DNA of 64,000 bases from contig CP130741.1 of the NCBI GenBank assembly GCA_030586155.1, positions 3,032,680 through 3,096,679 on the forward strand, in the 5' to 3' direction. The notes beneath the pieces were generated by a model. The model worked only from the letters and a program-made list of their open reading frames with translations, did not search any database and was not told the DNA's origin. This document shows positions 16,303 to 25,232 of the stretch, piece by piece. The position numbers were made by a program, and so were the translations under genes. The stretch's first letter is position 1; each line of letters opens with the position of its first letter. The DNA comes from Eubacteriaceae bacterium ES3 (GTDB taxonomy: Bacteria > Bacillota > Clostridia > Eubacteriales > Eubacteriaceae).

Positions 16303-17229
16303 TTAAGCCTCCGGAAAGATGTCAGCAGCTTCCCAGGATTCTCGGATTCTGGTTCTAATGACATCCAGGACGATTTCCTTTTCATACTGATCAAAGCTTT
16401 TGCCAATCACGCCCATATCTACGGCCAGCATTGGTTTTAACCCTCGGCGAATGGTTTTTAGGCTGCCGATAATCCCTCGCAGGTCCACGGATTTTGTGGA
16501 AATCTCAGAATTTCTCGACTTCTCCTGCAGATCCAGAAAAACTCCGGCAAACTGGGCCAGCATCTCATCATCCGCATCAGTGAAGTTGTTTTTCAGAATC
16601 ACCATCAGGGTTTCTTCTTCAATCTGCGGAATATCAATGGTCATAAACCGTGAAACCAGGGCTTCATTAAGCTCCTTGGTACCAGCATATTCGTAGTTCA
16701 TCGTTCCAATAAAACGGGTCGCTTCATGGAGACCAATTTTTTCATAACCCGGAACATCAATTATTTTTCGGTAGTCGAGGGCTGAATGCAGCACGACCAG
16801 AGCATCATTCTTGGCCATATTAATTTCATCAAAGACCCCAAACCCGCCATGAATGGCGCACTCATAGACTGATCCCCGTCGCAGTTTGACCTCATCATCA
16901 ATAAAAGTATCCGTTCCGATCAGGCTGGCGCTATCAGTATTGACATGAAATGAGGTGTTCCACTGGGGGCGGCCGAAGAGCTCGCAGATATTATCAGCCA
17001 GCACATTTTTGCCGGTCGCCTTGGGACCAGATAAGAGAATGTTTTCTTCTTCAAGAAGTGCTGAGATACACATCGACCAAATATCCTTACCGTAAAAAAC
17101 CGTTTCCGTTCTCGGTACCCGGCTCTTTAGATTTTCGTCTTCCAATGTATAAAATACTTTAAATTTTTCAACATCATCAAGCAGTTTTTCAGAAACTCCC
17201 TGCTTAATTAATTGTTCTCTTAATATCAT
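16303..17229 (-). CDS. MoxR/CbbQ-type AAA+ ATPase with a variant Walker A
   Basis: A 308-residue AAA+ protein from the ATG at 17229 (AAAGGAAA upstream). The Walker A reads LLSGPKATGKNVLADN (about residues 66-81). The residue after the lysine is Asn rather than Ser/Thr, an unusual change at the magnesium-coordinating position. Walker B is GGFGVFDEINMAK (about 130), the sensor region FIGTMNYEYAGT, and ALVSRFMTIDIP holds the arginine region. Family members remodel metalloenzymes together with a VWA partner, which follows 89 bases downstream on the same strand. Confidence 0.88.
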   Translation of the reverse strand: MILREQLIKQGVSEKLLDDVEKFKVFYTLEDENLKSRVPRTETVFYGKDIWSMCISALLEEENILLSGPKATGKNVLADNICELFGRPQWNTSFHVNTDSASLIGTDTFIDDEVKLRRGSVYECAIHGGFGVFDEINMAKNDALVVLHSALDYRKIIDVPGYEKIGLHEATRFIGTMNYEYAGTKELNEALVSRFMTIDIPQIEEETLMVILKNNFTDADDEMLAQFAGVFLDLQEKSRNSEISTKSVDLRGIIGSLKTIRRGLKPMLAVDMGVIGKSFDQYEKEIVLDVIRTRIRESWEAADIFPEA

Positions 17230-17462
17230 GATTTTTCCTTTCTGTCTCAAAACAGGCTTCAATTAGTGTTGCATAACTTAGAATGATTTTAAATATATCA
17301 TTAAACATCTTCCCATACAAGGCAAATTAAGAAATGACAAGATTTTATCCGCGTTTTGAAGATCCTAAACGCCACTTTCCCAGAACCTCTGACTTTAAAA
17401 ACCAACCGTTCGATAACGATTATGTAATGAATTTTTTCTCCTGTGAAATAGAGTTACTCAAT
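17230..17462. other. Intergenic stretch without a visible gene
   Basis: AT-rich spacer between the MoxR start and the terminator behind the transketolase genes. It must hold the MoxR/VWA promoter, but I could not single out a convincing -35/-10 pair. No open frame with a ribosome site was seen. Confidence 0.4.
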
Positions 17463-17502
17463 AAAAAAAAAGAGAGAAAAGCAAACGCTTTTCATCTCTT
17501 TT
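17463..17502 (-). terminator. Intrinsic terminator after the transketolase operon
   Basis: Minus strand AAAGAGATGAAAAGC pairs with GCTTTTCTCTCTTT (one mismatch), followed by a run of nine or more T. It lies 34 bases after the last stop codon of the ispF-tkt operon. Confidence 0.85.
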
Positions 17503-17536
17503 GAAAGGATTAATCCTATAAACAAGTTTTGGTCAT

Positions 17537-18475
17537 TTATTTTCGGCCAATAACCTTTTTAGCCGCAGCTACGATATCTTTAGCTGTCAAGCCATATTCT
17601 TCCATCAATGGCGGCACTTTACCAGACTGGCCAAAACGATCTTTAACCCCGATTCGTTCCATCGGCACCGGATATGTTTCAGCCAGCACCTCAGCAACAG
17701 CCGCACCCAGACCGCCAATCACACTGTGTTCTTCAGCAGTGACAATGGCGCCCGTCTTTTTAGCAGCCGCTTCGATTGCTGCTGTATCGATTGGTTTAAT
17801 GGAACCCATATTCAGAAGCTCTGCTGAAATGCCTTCGGCAGCCAGTGCCTCAACCGCTTCCAGTGCTGGTCCCACCATCAAACCGGTCGCAATAATACTC
17901 ACATCGTTTCCGTCTTTTAAAGGTGTGGCTTTTCCCACTTTGAAGCTATAGTTTTCATCAAAAAGAACCGGTACATCACTTCGACCCAGACGGATATAAA
18001 CAGGACCATCAATTTCAAGTGCAGCATCTATCATTTTTTCAGTTTCTACGGCATCGGCCGGACATAATACCGTCATATTAGGCATAACCCGCATCAAGGC
18101 AATATCCTCGATCGACTGATGGGATCCGCCATCCTCGCCGACTGAAATTCCCGAGTGAGTTAAAGCAATTTTAACATTAAGTTTTGGATAACAGATACTG
18201 TTTCTGATTACTTCATAGGCTCGTCCCGCACCAAAGATTGCAAATGTAGAAGCAAAGGGAACTTTACCAACAGCGGCCAGTCCGGCAGACATACCCATCA
18301 GATTGGCTTCAGCAATCCCTACATTAAAATGACGTTCGGTACATTGTTTGGCAAAAATATTAGTCTTTGTCGCGCCTGATAAGTCGGCATCCAGAACAAC
18401 CAGATCCTGATTTTCATCTCTTAACTTTACCAGATATTCACCATATGCAACTCGTGTAGATTTTTTTTCTGCCAT
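17537..18475 (-). CDS. Transketolase, C-terminal subunit
   Basis: A 312-residue protein corresponding to the pyrimidine-binding and C-terminal domains of transketolase. Motifs: FNVGIAEANLMGMSAGLAAV (the Glu activates the thiamine diphosphate), LTHSGISVGEDGGSHQSIED, and the C-terminal TAEEHSVIGGLGAAVAEVL. Together with the N-terminal subunit encoded 2 bases upstream it forms a split transketolase, common in Clostridia and archaea. It moves two-carbon units in the non-oxidative pentose phosphate pathway. Last gene of its operon, with a terminator downstream. Confidence 0.93.
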   Translation of the reverse strand: MAEKKSTRVAYGEYLVKLRDENQDLVVLDADLSGATKTNIFAKQCTERHFNVGIAEANLMGMSAGLAAVGKVPFASTFAIFGAGRAYEVIRNSICYPKLNVKIALTHSGISVGEDGGSHQSIEDIALMRVMPNMTVLCPADAVETEKMIDAALEIDGPVYIRLGRSDVPVLFDENYSFKVGKATPLKDGNDVSIIATGLMVGPALEAVEALAAEGISAELLNMGSIKPIDTAAIEAAAKKTGAIVTAEEHSVIGGLGAAVAEVLAETYPVPMERIGVKDRFGQSGKVPPLMEEYGLTAKDIVAAAKKVIGRK

Positions 18476-18477
18476 TA

Positions 18478-19287
18478 TTATGCCTCCAAATCTGCCAGCG
18501 CCTGCGCAAGTTCTTCAGCGTTGGGTCCTTTTCCATGCCATCCAGCGTTATTTTCCATGAAAGTTACGCCTTTTCCTTTTACCGTTTGGCAGATAATCAC
18601 AGTTGGCTGATCAACTACCGCTTTTGCTTCTTCAACGGCTTTTCTTAGTTTAGGAAAATTATGTCCATCATCTACATTAATAACTTTCCAGCCAAAGGCT
18701 GCAAATTTTTCATCAATTGGATAAGGTGATAAAACATCACAGATTGGTCCATCGATCTGCAGATTATTGTTATCAACAAAGGCAATCAGATTCCCCAATT
18801 TATAATGAGAAGCTGCCATCGCAGCTTCCCAGACCAAACCTTCCTGCAATTCGCCATCGCCCAGAAGAGCATAAACAGCATATGGCTTATGATCGATTTT
18901 TCCACCCAGGGCCATTCCCACAGCTGCTGAAATCCCCTGTCCCAGCGATCCGGTCGACATATCAACACCCGGAGTTTTTTTCATATCCGGATGTCCTTGC
19001 AGAATCGAACCTAACTGTCTTAAAGTTTCCAGTTCAGAACGGTCAAAATAACCTTTTGCTGCCAGGGTTGCATATAAACCGGGTGCCGCGTGTCCTTTTG
19101 ACAGCACAAAACGGTCCCTGTTATCATCCTTTGGATTCCTGGGATCCACATTCATCTGTTCAAAGTAAAGCAAGGTCAGGATTTCTGCCGAAGACAAAGA
19201 TCCTCCCGGATGTCCGGAGCCCGCTTTTCCAATCATTTTAACAATGTCTTTTCGAATGCCACGAACGGTTTCTTCTAAAAACGCCAT
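18478..19287 (-). CDS. Transketolase, N-terminal subunit
   Basis: A 269-residue thiamine-diphosphate-binding half of a split transketolase. The N-terminal [20 protein letters not shown] and the cofactor motif [20 protein letters not shown] with downstream [10 protein letters not shown] (GDG...NN) are clear, as are [13 protein letters not shown] and [19 protein letters not shown]. The other half follows after 2 bases. It sits after alr, in an operon ispF-mtnN-alr-tktN-tktC that mixes isoprenoid, nucleoside, cell-wall and pentose metabolism; the mix looks like co-expression rather than one pathway. Confidence 0.93.
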   Translation of the reverse strand: MAFLEETVRGIRKDIVKMIGKAGSGHPGGSLSSAEILTLLYFEQMNVDPRNPKDDNRDRFVLSKGHAAPGLYATLAAKGYFDRSELETLRQLGSILQGHPDMKKTPGVDMSTGSLGQGISAAVGMALGGKIDHKPYAVYALLGDGELQEGLVWEAAMAASHYKLGNLIAFVDNNNLQIDGPICDVLSPYPIDEKFAAFGWKVINVDDGHNFPKLRKAVEEAKAVVDQPTVIICQTVKGKGVTFMENNAGWHGKGPNAEELAQALADLEA

Positions 19288-19305
19288 TTAAATCTCCTTT
19301 TGTTT

Positions 19306-20469
19306 CTAAGTGTTTTTGAGTATTTCTCTCTTAATTTCTATTTGACTGCCTTGCGATATATAAAGACGGGGAACCCGCTTATTAACCAGACAGGTGATTT
19401 CATAATTGATCGTCCCAAGCTTATCGGCCAGCTCATCAGCAGATAAATTCCTGCCAAAAAGTTCGACCTCGTCATAGAGACTGACCTCATCAAGACCGGA
19501 ACAATCCACCATACATTGATCCATACAGATATTACCGACAATTGGGGCTCTCTGTCCGTTAATAAAGACCTCAGCTTTTCCACTTAACATTCTGGTATAA
19601 CCATCAGCATAACCCACTGGCAATGTGCCGATCAGTTTTTCCTCACTGGCCACATAACGATTGCCATAACTGACAGACTCACCCGGTCCAATAGTTTTGA
19701 GATGGACAATTCGGCTTTTAAAAGACATAACCGGTTTTAAGTCTATCTTAGACCGTTCCACTTGCGCCGAAGGGTAAAGACCGTAAAGAATAATCCCCGG
19801 CCGCACCATATCAAGATGCAGTCCCTCCAAATCAAAAATTGCCGCGCTGTTGGCAATATGATAAATTGGGATTTCAATGCCTTGACGGACGATTGCCGCC
19901 ATCACTTCTTTGAACCGGTCATACTGCAGTCTGGTAAAGGTTTTATCGCTTGCATCAGCTGTTGAGAAATGACTGAACAGCCCCTGAATAAAGACACCTT
20001 CCAGCTCATTGATAAGCCCGACCATTTCCGCCGCTTCACGATAAGAAAACCCGATTCGTCCCATTCCCGTATCCACTTTTATATGGATGGGATGGATCAG
20101 GCCTTTTTTCCGGCAATAATCCGAAAGAGCCAGGGCAAAAGAATGCTGGTACACTGTCGGTATAATATCAAACTTAATAAGCTCTGGAATCACCGCTTCC
20201 GGCGAAAAGCCCAGAAGCATTATCTCACTGGTAATTCCGTTTTGGCGAAGAGCAATGGCTTCATCGATAAAGGCAACTGCCAGCATATCAGCACCTGCTG
20301 CAAGCAGAGCTTTTGCACACGCCACACTGCCATGTCCATAGGCATCGGCTTTAACAACACCAAGAACCTTTACCTGATTACCAACAATTTTTCGGATCTC
20401 ACGAAAATTATGTGTCAGCGCATCAAGATCAATTTCAGCCCAGGTGGGCCGAAGTTCCAAATCAAGCAT
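19306..20469 (-). CDS. alr: Alanine racemase
   Basis: A 387-residue PLP enzyme that interconverts L- and D-alanine for peptidoglycan. The PLP lysine is in VLGVVKADAYGHGSVACAKA (about residues 35-54). The N-terminus is RPTWAEIDLDALTHNFREI, and the C-terminal domain has GNICMDQCMVDCSGL with the catalytic-region YGNRYVASEEKLIGTLPVGY before it. Length is normal. The ATG at 20469 lies 9 bases after mtnN. Tyrosine and lysine positions fit an active enzyme. Confidence 0.95.
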   Translation of the reverse strand: MLDLELRPTWAEIDLDALTHNFREIRKIVGNQVKVLGVVKADAYGHGSVACAKALLAAGADMLAVAFIDEAIALRQNGITSEIMLLGFSPEAVIPELIKFDIIPTVYQHSFALALSDYCRKKGLIHPIHIKVDTGMGRIGFSYREAAEMVGLINELEGVFIQGLFSHFSTADASDKTFTRLQYDRFKEVMAAIVRQGIEIPIYHIANSAAIFDLEGLHLDMVRPGIILYGLYPSAQVERSKIDLKPVMSFKSRIVHLKTIGPGESVSYGNRYVASEEKLIGTLPVGYADGYTRMLSGKAEVFINGQRAPIVGNICMDQCMVDCSGLDEVSLYDEVELFGRNLSADELADKLGTINYEITCLVNKRVPRLYISQGSQIEIKREILKNT

Positions 20470-20478
20470 TTAATCTCC

Positions 20479-21186
20479 TTATTCCACACCCTGCATCAAG
20501 ACAATTCTCCCAATCAGATGTTTAACCAGTTCAACGCCTTTTTCAATGGATTTTCCCAGGTTATCCCGGTAATCTGCTTCAAGATTTCCATCAGCCTGAT
20601 CAGACATCGAGCGAATAATCAGATAGGGTACACGGTTAACTACAGCAACCTGACCAACCGCAGCCCCTTCCATTTCAACACACAGGCCATCAAATTCCTT
20701 CAGCAGCTCTTCTTTCAATTCCACCGAATCAACGCCCAAATCCGCTGTCATGACCCGGCCTTTTAAAAAAGTCAGTTCAAGTTTTTCAGCTTCTTCTGCC
20801 GCCAGATCGATCAATTGTGAATCTGCCTTGAAATAGGTCATATCCATATTGGGAATCTCTCCGCGGGGGTGACCAAAGGCTCTGGCATCCATATCATACT
20901 GAACACTGTCCGTAGAGATCACAATATCCCCCACATTTAGTTTTGGCGACACTGCCCCGGCTACACCCACATTGATAATGACTTTCGCTTTGAAAAGATC
21001 AATCAAAATCTGGGTACACATTGCCGCATTGACCTTTCCCACACCCGACTTGACCACTACCACCTCTTTATTATCAAGCTTGCCTTTAATAAAAGTCATA
21101 CCGCCATGATGAATTTTAAACGGGTCTGTCATCGATGACTTTAAGTCCCGTGCTTCACTTTCCATCGCCGCAATGATTCCGATCAT
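20479..21186 (-). CDS. mtnN: 5'-methylthioadenosine/S-adenosylhomocysteine nucleosidase
   Basis: A 235-residue enzyme that hydrolyses MTA and SAH to adenine and the thioribose product. It starts [17 protein letters not shown], where the Glu after MES is in the active-site region. [40 protein letters not shown] and [12 protein letters not shown] are family blocks, and RSMSDQADG carries the catalytic aspartate. Its ATG overlaps the ispF stop (ATGA). With mtnP elsewhere in the window this gives a second MTA route and the SAH route. Confidence 0.93.
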   Translation of the reverse strand: MIGIIAAMESEARDLKSSMTDPFKIHHGGMTFIKGKLDNKEVVVVKSGVGKVNAAMCTQILIDLFKAKVIINVGVAGAVSPKLNVGDIVISTDSVQYDMDARAFGHPRGEIPNMDMTYFKADSQLIDLAAEEAEKLELTFLKGRVMTADLGVDSVELKEELLKEFDGLCVEMEGAAVGQVAVVNRVPYLIIRSMSDQADGNLEADYRDNLGKSIEKGVELVKHLIGRIVLMQGVE

Positions 21187-21668
21187 TTTCCTTCTCCTTT
21201 CAGCAGACTAACGACTGCATTAGCTGCGATCCCTTCTTCTCTTCCAGAAAAACCCAGTCCTTCTTCGGTTGTCGCTTTAACGCTGACCCGATTCGTGGTT
21301 AACCCCAGACAGTTCTCAATATTTATAACCATCTCATCAATATAAGGCTTAAGTTTTGGCGCCTGGGCAATTATCGTTGAATCAATATTGTTGATGATAT
21401 AGCCCTGGGCACCAACAAGCTCACCGACTTGCTCAAGCAAAAGCAGGCTGTCACAATTTTTATATTTTGGATCCGTGTCCGGAAAATGCTTACCAATGTC
21501 ACCGAGAGCCAAAGCACCCAGAAGTGCATCCATTATGGCGTGTACCAGTACATCTGCATCTGAATGTCCTAACAATCCTAATTGATGTTCAATTCTTACG
21601 CCGCCTAAAATAAGCGCACGATTTTCAACCAGACGGTGAACATCATAACCTGTTCCGACCCTTATCAT
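21183..21668 (-). CDS. ispF: 2-C-methyl-D-erythritol 2,4-cyclodiphosphate synthase
   Basis: A 161-residue protein of typical IspF size, acting in the MEP isoprenoid pathway. Zinc ligands are in [11 protein letters not shown] (Asp8, His10) and [20 protein letters not shown] (His about 42). [15 protein letters not shown] and the C-terminal [20 protein letters not shown] complete the family pattern. It is the first gene of the five-gene minus-strand operon. No ispD was seen nearby. Confidence 0.95.
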   Translation of the reverse strand: MIRVGTGYDVHRLVENRALILGGVRIEHQLGLLGHSDADVLVHAIMDALLGALALGDIGKHFPDTDPKYKNCDSLLLLEQVGELVGAQGYIINNIDSTIIAQAPKLKPYIDEMVINIENCLGLTTNRVSVKATTEEGLGFSGREEGIAANAVVSLLKGEGK

Positions 21669-21774
21669 AGTTCTCCTCTTTAATCATTCTTCACCTAAAT
21701 TTAACCATATTTTACTGCTTTTGTACAGGTTTTTAGCTTTGTAGTTGTTTACATATTCCTGAATAAAAGCTTTC

Positions 21775-22089
21775 TTAATCTTTTGTCCGATGGCTATATT
21801 CTTTATAAACCCGATACGGTTTGGAAATAACACGCTGGGGAAGAGATTTTAAAAACCCACTCAAGTCATGTTCCATTTCTTTTGTCATCCGGCTTGGTTT
21901 TGATAAGACTCTTTTTACAAATTCTTCCTTATAATGGGCATTGACAAATTCCTGATTAAGCTGAACCTGAATATGGCAGGTTTCACAAGTAATCCGATCA
22001 ATTTGTCCATTAAGATACTCAATTTCGTGCTGGGTTTCCTTTTCACAGTTCACACAGAACAGATAGGCTTTCATTCGATTTTTCGGCAT
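21775..22089 (-). CDS. Small zinc-ribbon protein ('bh protein' type)
   Basis: A 104-residue protein from the ATG at 22089 (TCAGGAGG upstream). Two CxxC pairs, LFCVNCEKE (C12, C15) and RITCETCHI (C35, C38), form a zinc ribbon. The remainder is basic and charged (FVKRVLSKPSRMTKEMEHD), suggesting nucleic-acid or ribosome contact (inference). Related short proteins in Clostridia are filed as 'bh protein' with no known role. A structured transcript ending in a terminator lies directly upstream at 22179-22354, so expression could depend on read-through. Confidence 0.75.
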   Translation of the reverse strand: MPKNRMKAYLFCVNCEKETQHEIEYLNGQIDRITCETCHIQVQLNQEFVNAHYKEEFVKRVLSKPSRMTKEMEHDLSGFLKSLPQRVISKPYRVYKEYSHRTKD

Positions 22090-22178
22090 GGTATCCTCCT
22101 GAGACACTTTCAGAAATTATATCATACTTCTGCACTTAATTCTTTGTCATATTTCAATCAGAGGCTTATTTTTCCCAC

Positions 22179-22206
22179 AAAAAAACCCGGTTGTTTTAAA
22201 CCGGGT
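22179..22206 (-). terminator. Intrinsic terminator at the end of the putative RNA
   Basis: Minus strand ACCCGGTT pairs with AACCGGGT around a short AT-rich loop, followed by seven T. It closes the structured region that begins near 22354. Confidence 0.85.
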
Positions 22207-22354
22207 CAGTGCGTCAATAAACCCCGTCCCGACCAATTGAATTTAGTAGGCTGCTACGGTCTCGTACAGTTGCAATAATTGAACTGACTAATATATGCGT
22301 TTCTGGACAACTGTTCGCCCCGATGCAGCCAACTAAAAGGCCAATTGTCGGTCC
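22179..22354 (-). ncRNA. Putative structured noncoding RNA, rod-like (6S-like architecture)
   Basis: No gene fits this interval, but on the minus strand distant parts pair in nested order. CCGACAATTG (22351-22342) pairs with CAATTGGTCGG (22239-22229). TTTAGTTGGCTGC (22337-22325) pairs with GCAGCCTACTAAA (22254-22242) apart from one T-T mismatch. ACAGTTG (22314-22308) pairs with CAACTGT (22272-22266). The result is an extended hairpin of about 125 bases followed by a terminator. A promoter-like GGGTCA-17-TATACC (22389-22361) places a start near 22354, giving about 175 nt. Size and long interrupted rod resemble 6S RNA; a leader controlling the zinc-ribbon gene is the alternative. Confidence 0.55.
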
Positions 22355-22413
22355 TCAGTCGGTATAATTAACTTTTGACAATTTGACCCAGTTATTTAAA
22401 CCGGGCTTCCTGC

Positions 22414-23544
22414 CTAATATCTGTAAATTGCTGCAATATCACTGCCTGTTGGCATGTCCGCCCCTTCAAGAACGATTACCTCACCTCCACGGCTCAAAAC
22501 GGCTTCTGCCATAGCATCGTAGATATCACCAACGTAAGGGCTTAAAAGATCATCTACATGGATATTTCCCAGAATCGGATCAAATTTTCCAGGATGAACC
22601 TTGCTGCCATTCAAGAACAGGCGTGACACCTTACCTTGTGAAATTGCCTTTCCGATCTGCGAGACATCATCTGACCCCAGATCTTTTGCCTGAGCTTCAA
22701 AAAATACCTCCATCTGGTCTTTGAGCTGCTGATCAAATAGCTCTTTCATCACCGCCTGAACTTTTTTATGAAGTGCTTTTACGTCAACAGCATCCACATC
22801 TATTTTTACGCCTTCTTTAATCAAGTACGGATTTTTGGAAATTTTTCGAAACTCTCCCTGATGTTCTTCGAGTCCGATTAAAATCAAGGGAATTTTAAAA
22901 GCTTTGGAATACTGTTCCAGAATATAGGTATCCACATATCTAAAGAATTTTTCCCGATCAAGATTTTTCTCGTCTTTAGCTCCACCATGTCCGTGAAAAA
23001 TAGCCTGATCTCCACCATAGCTTCCAGCGGTTAAATGCGGTTCAGTTTTTTCTTTACCCAACACACCTTCCAGCGTTGAATCTTTTTCATCAACAGGAAT
23101 CTGATAGATCTGCGTTTTATCCGCTTCATAGAAGTAAAAACTATCACGATTCAATCCCAGCACATGATATAAACCACTGGACTGATAATTTTTCAGTAAT
23201 GGCTTGGTATAGAAACTGTCTGAAACAATGGCCTGATTAGGCACATCCATCGGCAGTTTATAAACCACGCATTCTTCTTCATCCGCTAATATAGCCACAC
23301 CTTCGGATGTATAATCCCAAAACAAGGTATCATTTTCCATTTCACTAAAAAGATCAAACAGATCTTTAAAATTCCGGTTATCGTCCAGCGATCTCTGAAC
23401 TTCTTTAACAAGGTTTTTAAATCGAATGGGATTTTCAAAGCGCTCCGGTATTCTTGTGTTAGTATCCATGTAAATTGAAACGACCGGTTTGCCCTGTTTT
23501 TCAAGGATAGGATGGGGAAATTCTTTTGCAATCTGATAGTTCAT
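22414..23544 (-). CDS. BaeRF-type (bacterial eRF1-like) protein
   Basis: A 376-residue soluble protein with the layout of the bacterial/archaeal eRF1-like (baeRF) group. The motif AIFHGHGGAKDEKNLDREKF (about residues 185-204) is characteristic, and VSIYMDTNTRIPER opens the N-terminal domain. The C-terminal L7Ae-like part has RLFLNGSKVHPG and VIVLEGADMPTGSDIAAIYR. Family proposals link these proteins to ribosome rescue or stress-related translation control, without firm biochemistry. It is monocistronic, divergent from phoH, and its 3' end overlaps the region from which the structured RNA starts. Confidence 0.75.
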   Translation of the reverse strand: MNYQIAKEFPHPILEKQGKPVVSIYMDTNTRIPERFENPIRFKNLVKEVQRSLDDNRNFKDLFDLFSEMENDTLFWDYTSEGVAILADEEECVVYKLPMDVPNQAIVSDSFYTKPLLKNYQSSGLYHVLGLNRDSFYFYEADKTQIYQIPVDEKDSTLEGVLGKEKTEPHLTAGSYGGDQAIFHGHGGAKDEKNLDREKFFRYVDTYILEQYSKAFKIPLILIGLEEHQGEFRKISKNPYLIKEGVKIDVDAVDVKALHKKVQAVMKELFDQQLKDQMEVFFEAQAKDLGSDDVSQIGKAISQGKVSRLFLNGSKVHPGKFDPILGNIHVDDLLSPYVGDIYDAMAEAVLSRGGEVIVLEGADMPTGSDIAAIYRY

Positions 23545-23782
23545 ATTACAGACCTCCTTTCTGATATAATCACTTTCTACCCAGATTTTTCTAAATAAAA
23601 CAAACCCTTAAATAAACCACTGCCTGAATCTTTTTCTCAAAGCCCAAAGAAGATATTTTCCTCCCTTCAAAATCTTTATTTCCTATGATAAAATGCCATA
23701 TTGTTTATTTATTTTTAACCTTTTTATTCCCTTTTCTTAATCTTTTTATGCTATATTAAAAAAAAGCCCTGGAGGTCCATGC

Positions 23783-25150
23783 TTGAAAACATACATTCTC
23801 GATACAAACGTTTTAATCCAATCTCCCTCTGCTCTCTTTTCCTTTGATGATAACAATATTGTTCTTCCCATCGCCGTGCTCGAAGACCTGGATAAGCTTA
23901 AGAATGAAGATGGCGAACGTGGTGCTAATGCCCGTGAATCCATCCGTACTCTCGAACATTTTAGACAAACCGCCAATCTGATTGCCGGTGCGCCCCTTAA
24001 CAATGGCGGTTTTCTGCGCATTGAATTAAATTGCGAATCGGTGGAACTGCCCTACGGTTTTAGAACCGACTGCAATGATAATCGTATCCTCAAGGTCTGC
24101 AAGGGGCTGCAAAACAAAGGTGAGAACGTAATTCTTGTTACTAAAGATATCATTGTCCGATTAAAAGCTCAGACGATGTCAATTCCTGCTGAAGATTTTT
24201 TTGCAGAACAATCCCCAACTTACACTGACCAGTATACCGGAAGAATTAAGATTGACTGCCCAGACGAACTTTTTGATGAACTCTCCCGAGGTGGACTTAA
24301 CCCTGACCAGACTTTTATTCTGAAAGCCAACGGCGAAAAGGAAGCCGTCAATCTGGTGATCAATCAGTTTGTGATCATCTGTTCTGAGCTGGATTCCCGA
24401 AAAACTCGGCTTGGCCGTTTTGACGGCAAAAGAATCGTCCCGCTTAAAACTTTAAACCAGGAGCCTTTTGGTGTCAAAGCCCAGAATGTCGGTCAGCGCT
24501 TCCTGCAGGAAGCCTTATTGGAAGATGCTCAGCGTGCGCCTCTGGTCATTGTCAAAGGTACATCTGGTACCGCTAAAACTTTCTATTCCCTGGCTGTCGG
24601 CCTCAGCCAGACAGTAAACATGGATCAGAACAGCTACCGCAAAATCCTGATCACCCGTCCCAATGCTCAATTCGACGAAAATATCGGCTACCTTCCAGGC
24701 AGCGAACAGGAAAAAATCGCTCCCCTGCTACGTCCGATTATTGATAATCTTGAGATTCTTTTAGACAAACCCAATCAAACCCGTTTCCAGAACGAGGTAG
24801 AATCGAAAAAGAAAATAGAGTCTTATTTTAACCAGGGTATCATCACTGCTGAAGCTATCAATTTTATCCGCGGACGTTCTATCACGCATACTTATCTGAT
24901 CATTGATGAAGCGCAAAACCTGACCCCTAAACAGGTCAAGGGTATCATAACCCGCGTTGGAAAAGGAACTAAAATTGTCCTGCTGGGTGATCCCCAGCAG
25001 ATCGACAATCCCCTTCTGGACGAAAAGACCAATGGCTTAAGTTATGCCTCAGAAAGAATGAAAGGCAGCCCACTCTGTTATCAGCTAACTATGGAACCCG
25101 ATGAGTGTCTGCGTTCAAAACTGGCTTATGATGCCGCTCAGCGAATGTAA
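23783..25150 (+). CDS. PhoH family PIN-domain/ATPase protein
   Basis: A 455-residue fusion. The N-terminal PIN nuclease domain (about residues 1-130) has YILDTNVLIQS, IAVLEDLDKLKNE, and RTDCNDNRILKVCKG with VILVTKD supplying acidic residues. The C-terminal PhoH ATPase has Walker A IVKGTSGTAKTFYSLA (about 262-277) and Walker B LIIDEAQNLTPKQ, followed by LLGDPQQID. The start is TTG at 23783, with GGAGG seven bases upstream; the nearby ATG at 23779 is out of frame. TATATT at 23752 is a probable -10. Such PIN-PhoH proteins are proposed RNA helicase-nucleases. A terminator follows. Confidence 0.9.
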   Translation: MKTYILDTNVLIQSPSALFSFDDNNIVLPIAVLEDLDKLKNEDGERGANARESIRTLEHFRQTANLIAGAPLNNGGFLRIELNCESVELPYGFRTDCNDNRILKVCKGLQNKGENVILVTKDIIVRLKAQTMSIPAEDFFAEQSPTYTDQYTGRIKIDCPDELFDELSRGGLNPDQTFILKANGEKEAVNLVINQFVIICSELDSRKTRLGRFDGKRIVPLKTLNQEPFGVKAQNVGQRFLQEALLEDAQRAPLVIVKGTSGTAKTFYSLAVGLSQTVNMDQNSYRKILITRPNAQFDENIGYLPGSEQEKIAPLLRPIIDNLEILLDKPNQTRFQNEVESKKKIESYFNQGIITAEAINFIRGRSITHTYLIIDEAQNLTPKQVKGIITRVGKGTKIVLLGDPQQIDNPLLDEKTNGLSYASERMKGSPLCYQLTMEPDECLRSKLAYDAAQRM

Positions 25151-25173
25151 ATATTTTTTAACACCTGTAAATT

Positions 25174-25220
25174 AAAAAAGCATCATCCCTTAACTTTACA
25201 TCAAGGGACGATGCTTTTTT
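25174..25220. terminator. Bidirectional terminator between phoH and the CheW-CZB gene
   Basis: AAAAAAGCATCATCCCTT pairs with AAGGGACGATGCTTTTTT (one mismatch) around 11 bases. It lies between convergent genes. Confidence 0.88.
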
Positions 25221-25232
25221 ATCTAAAACTAT

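Noticed and set aside
19969-20766. Plus-strand frame of 265 codons
   Set aside because: Lies antisense to alr and mtnN, both clear genes. No ribosome site or family motif.
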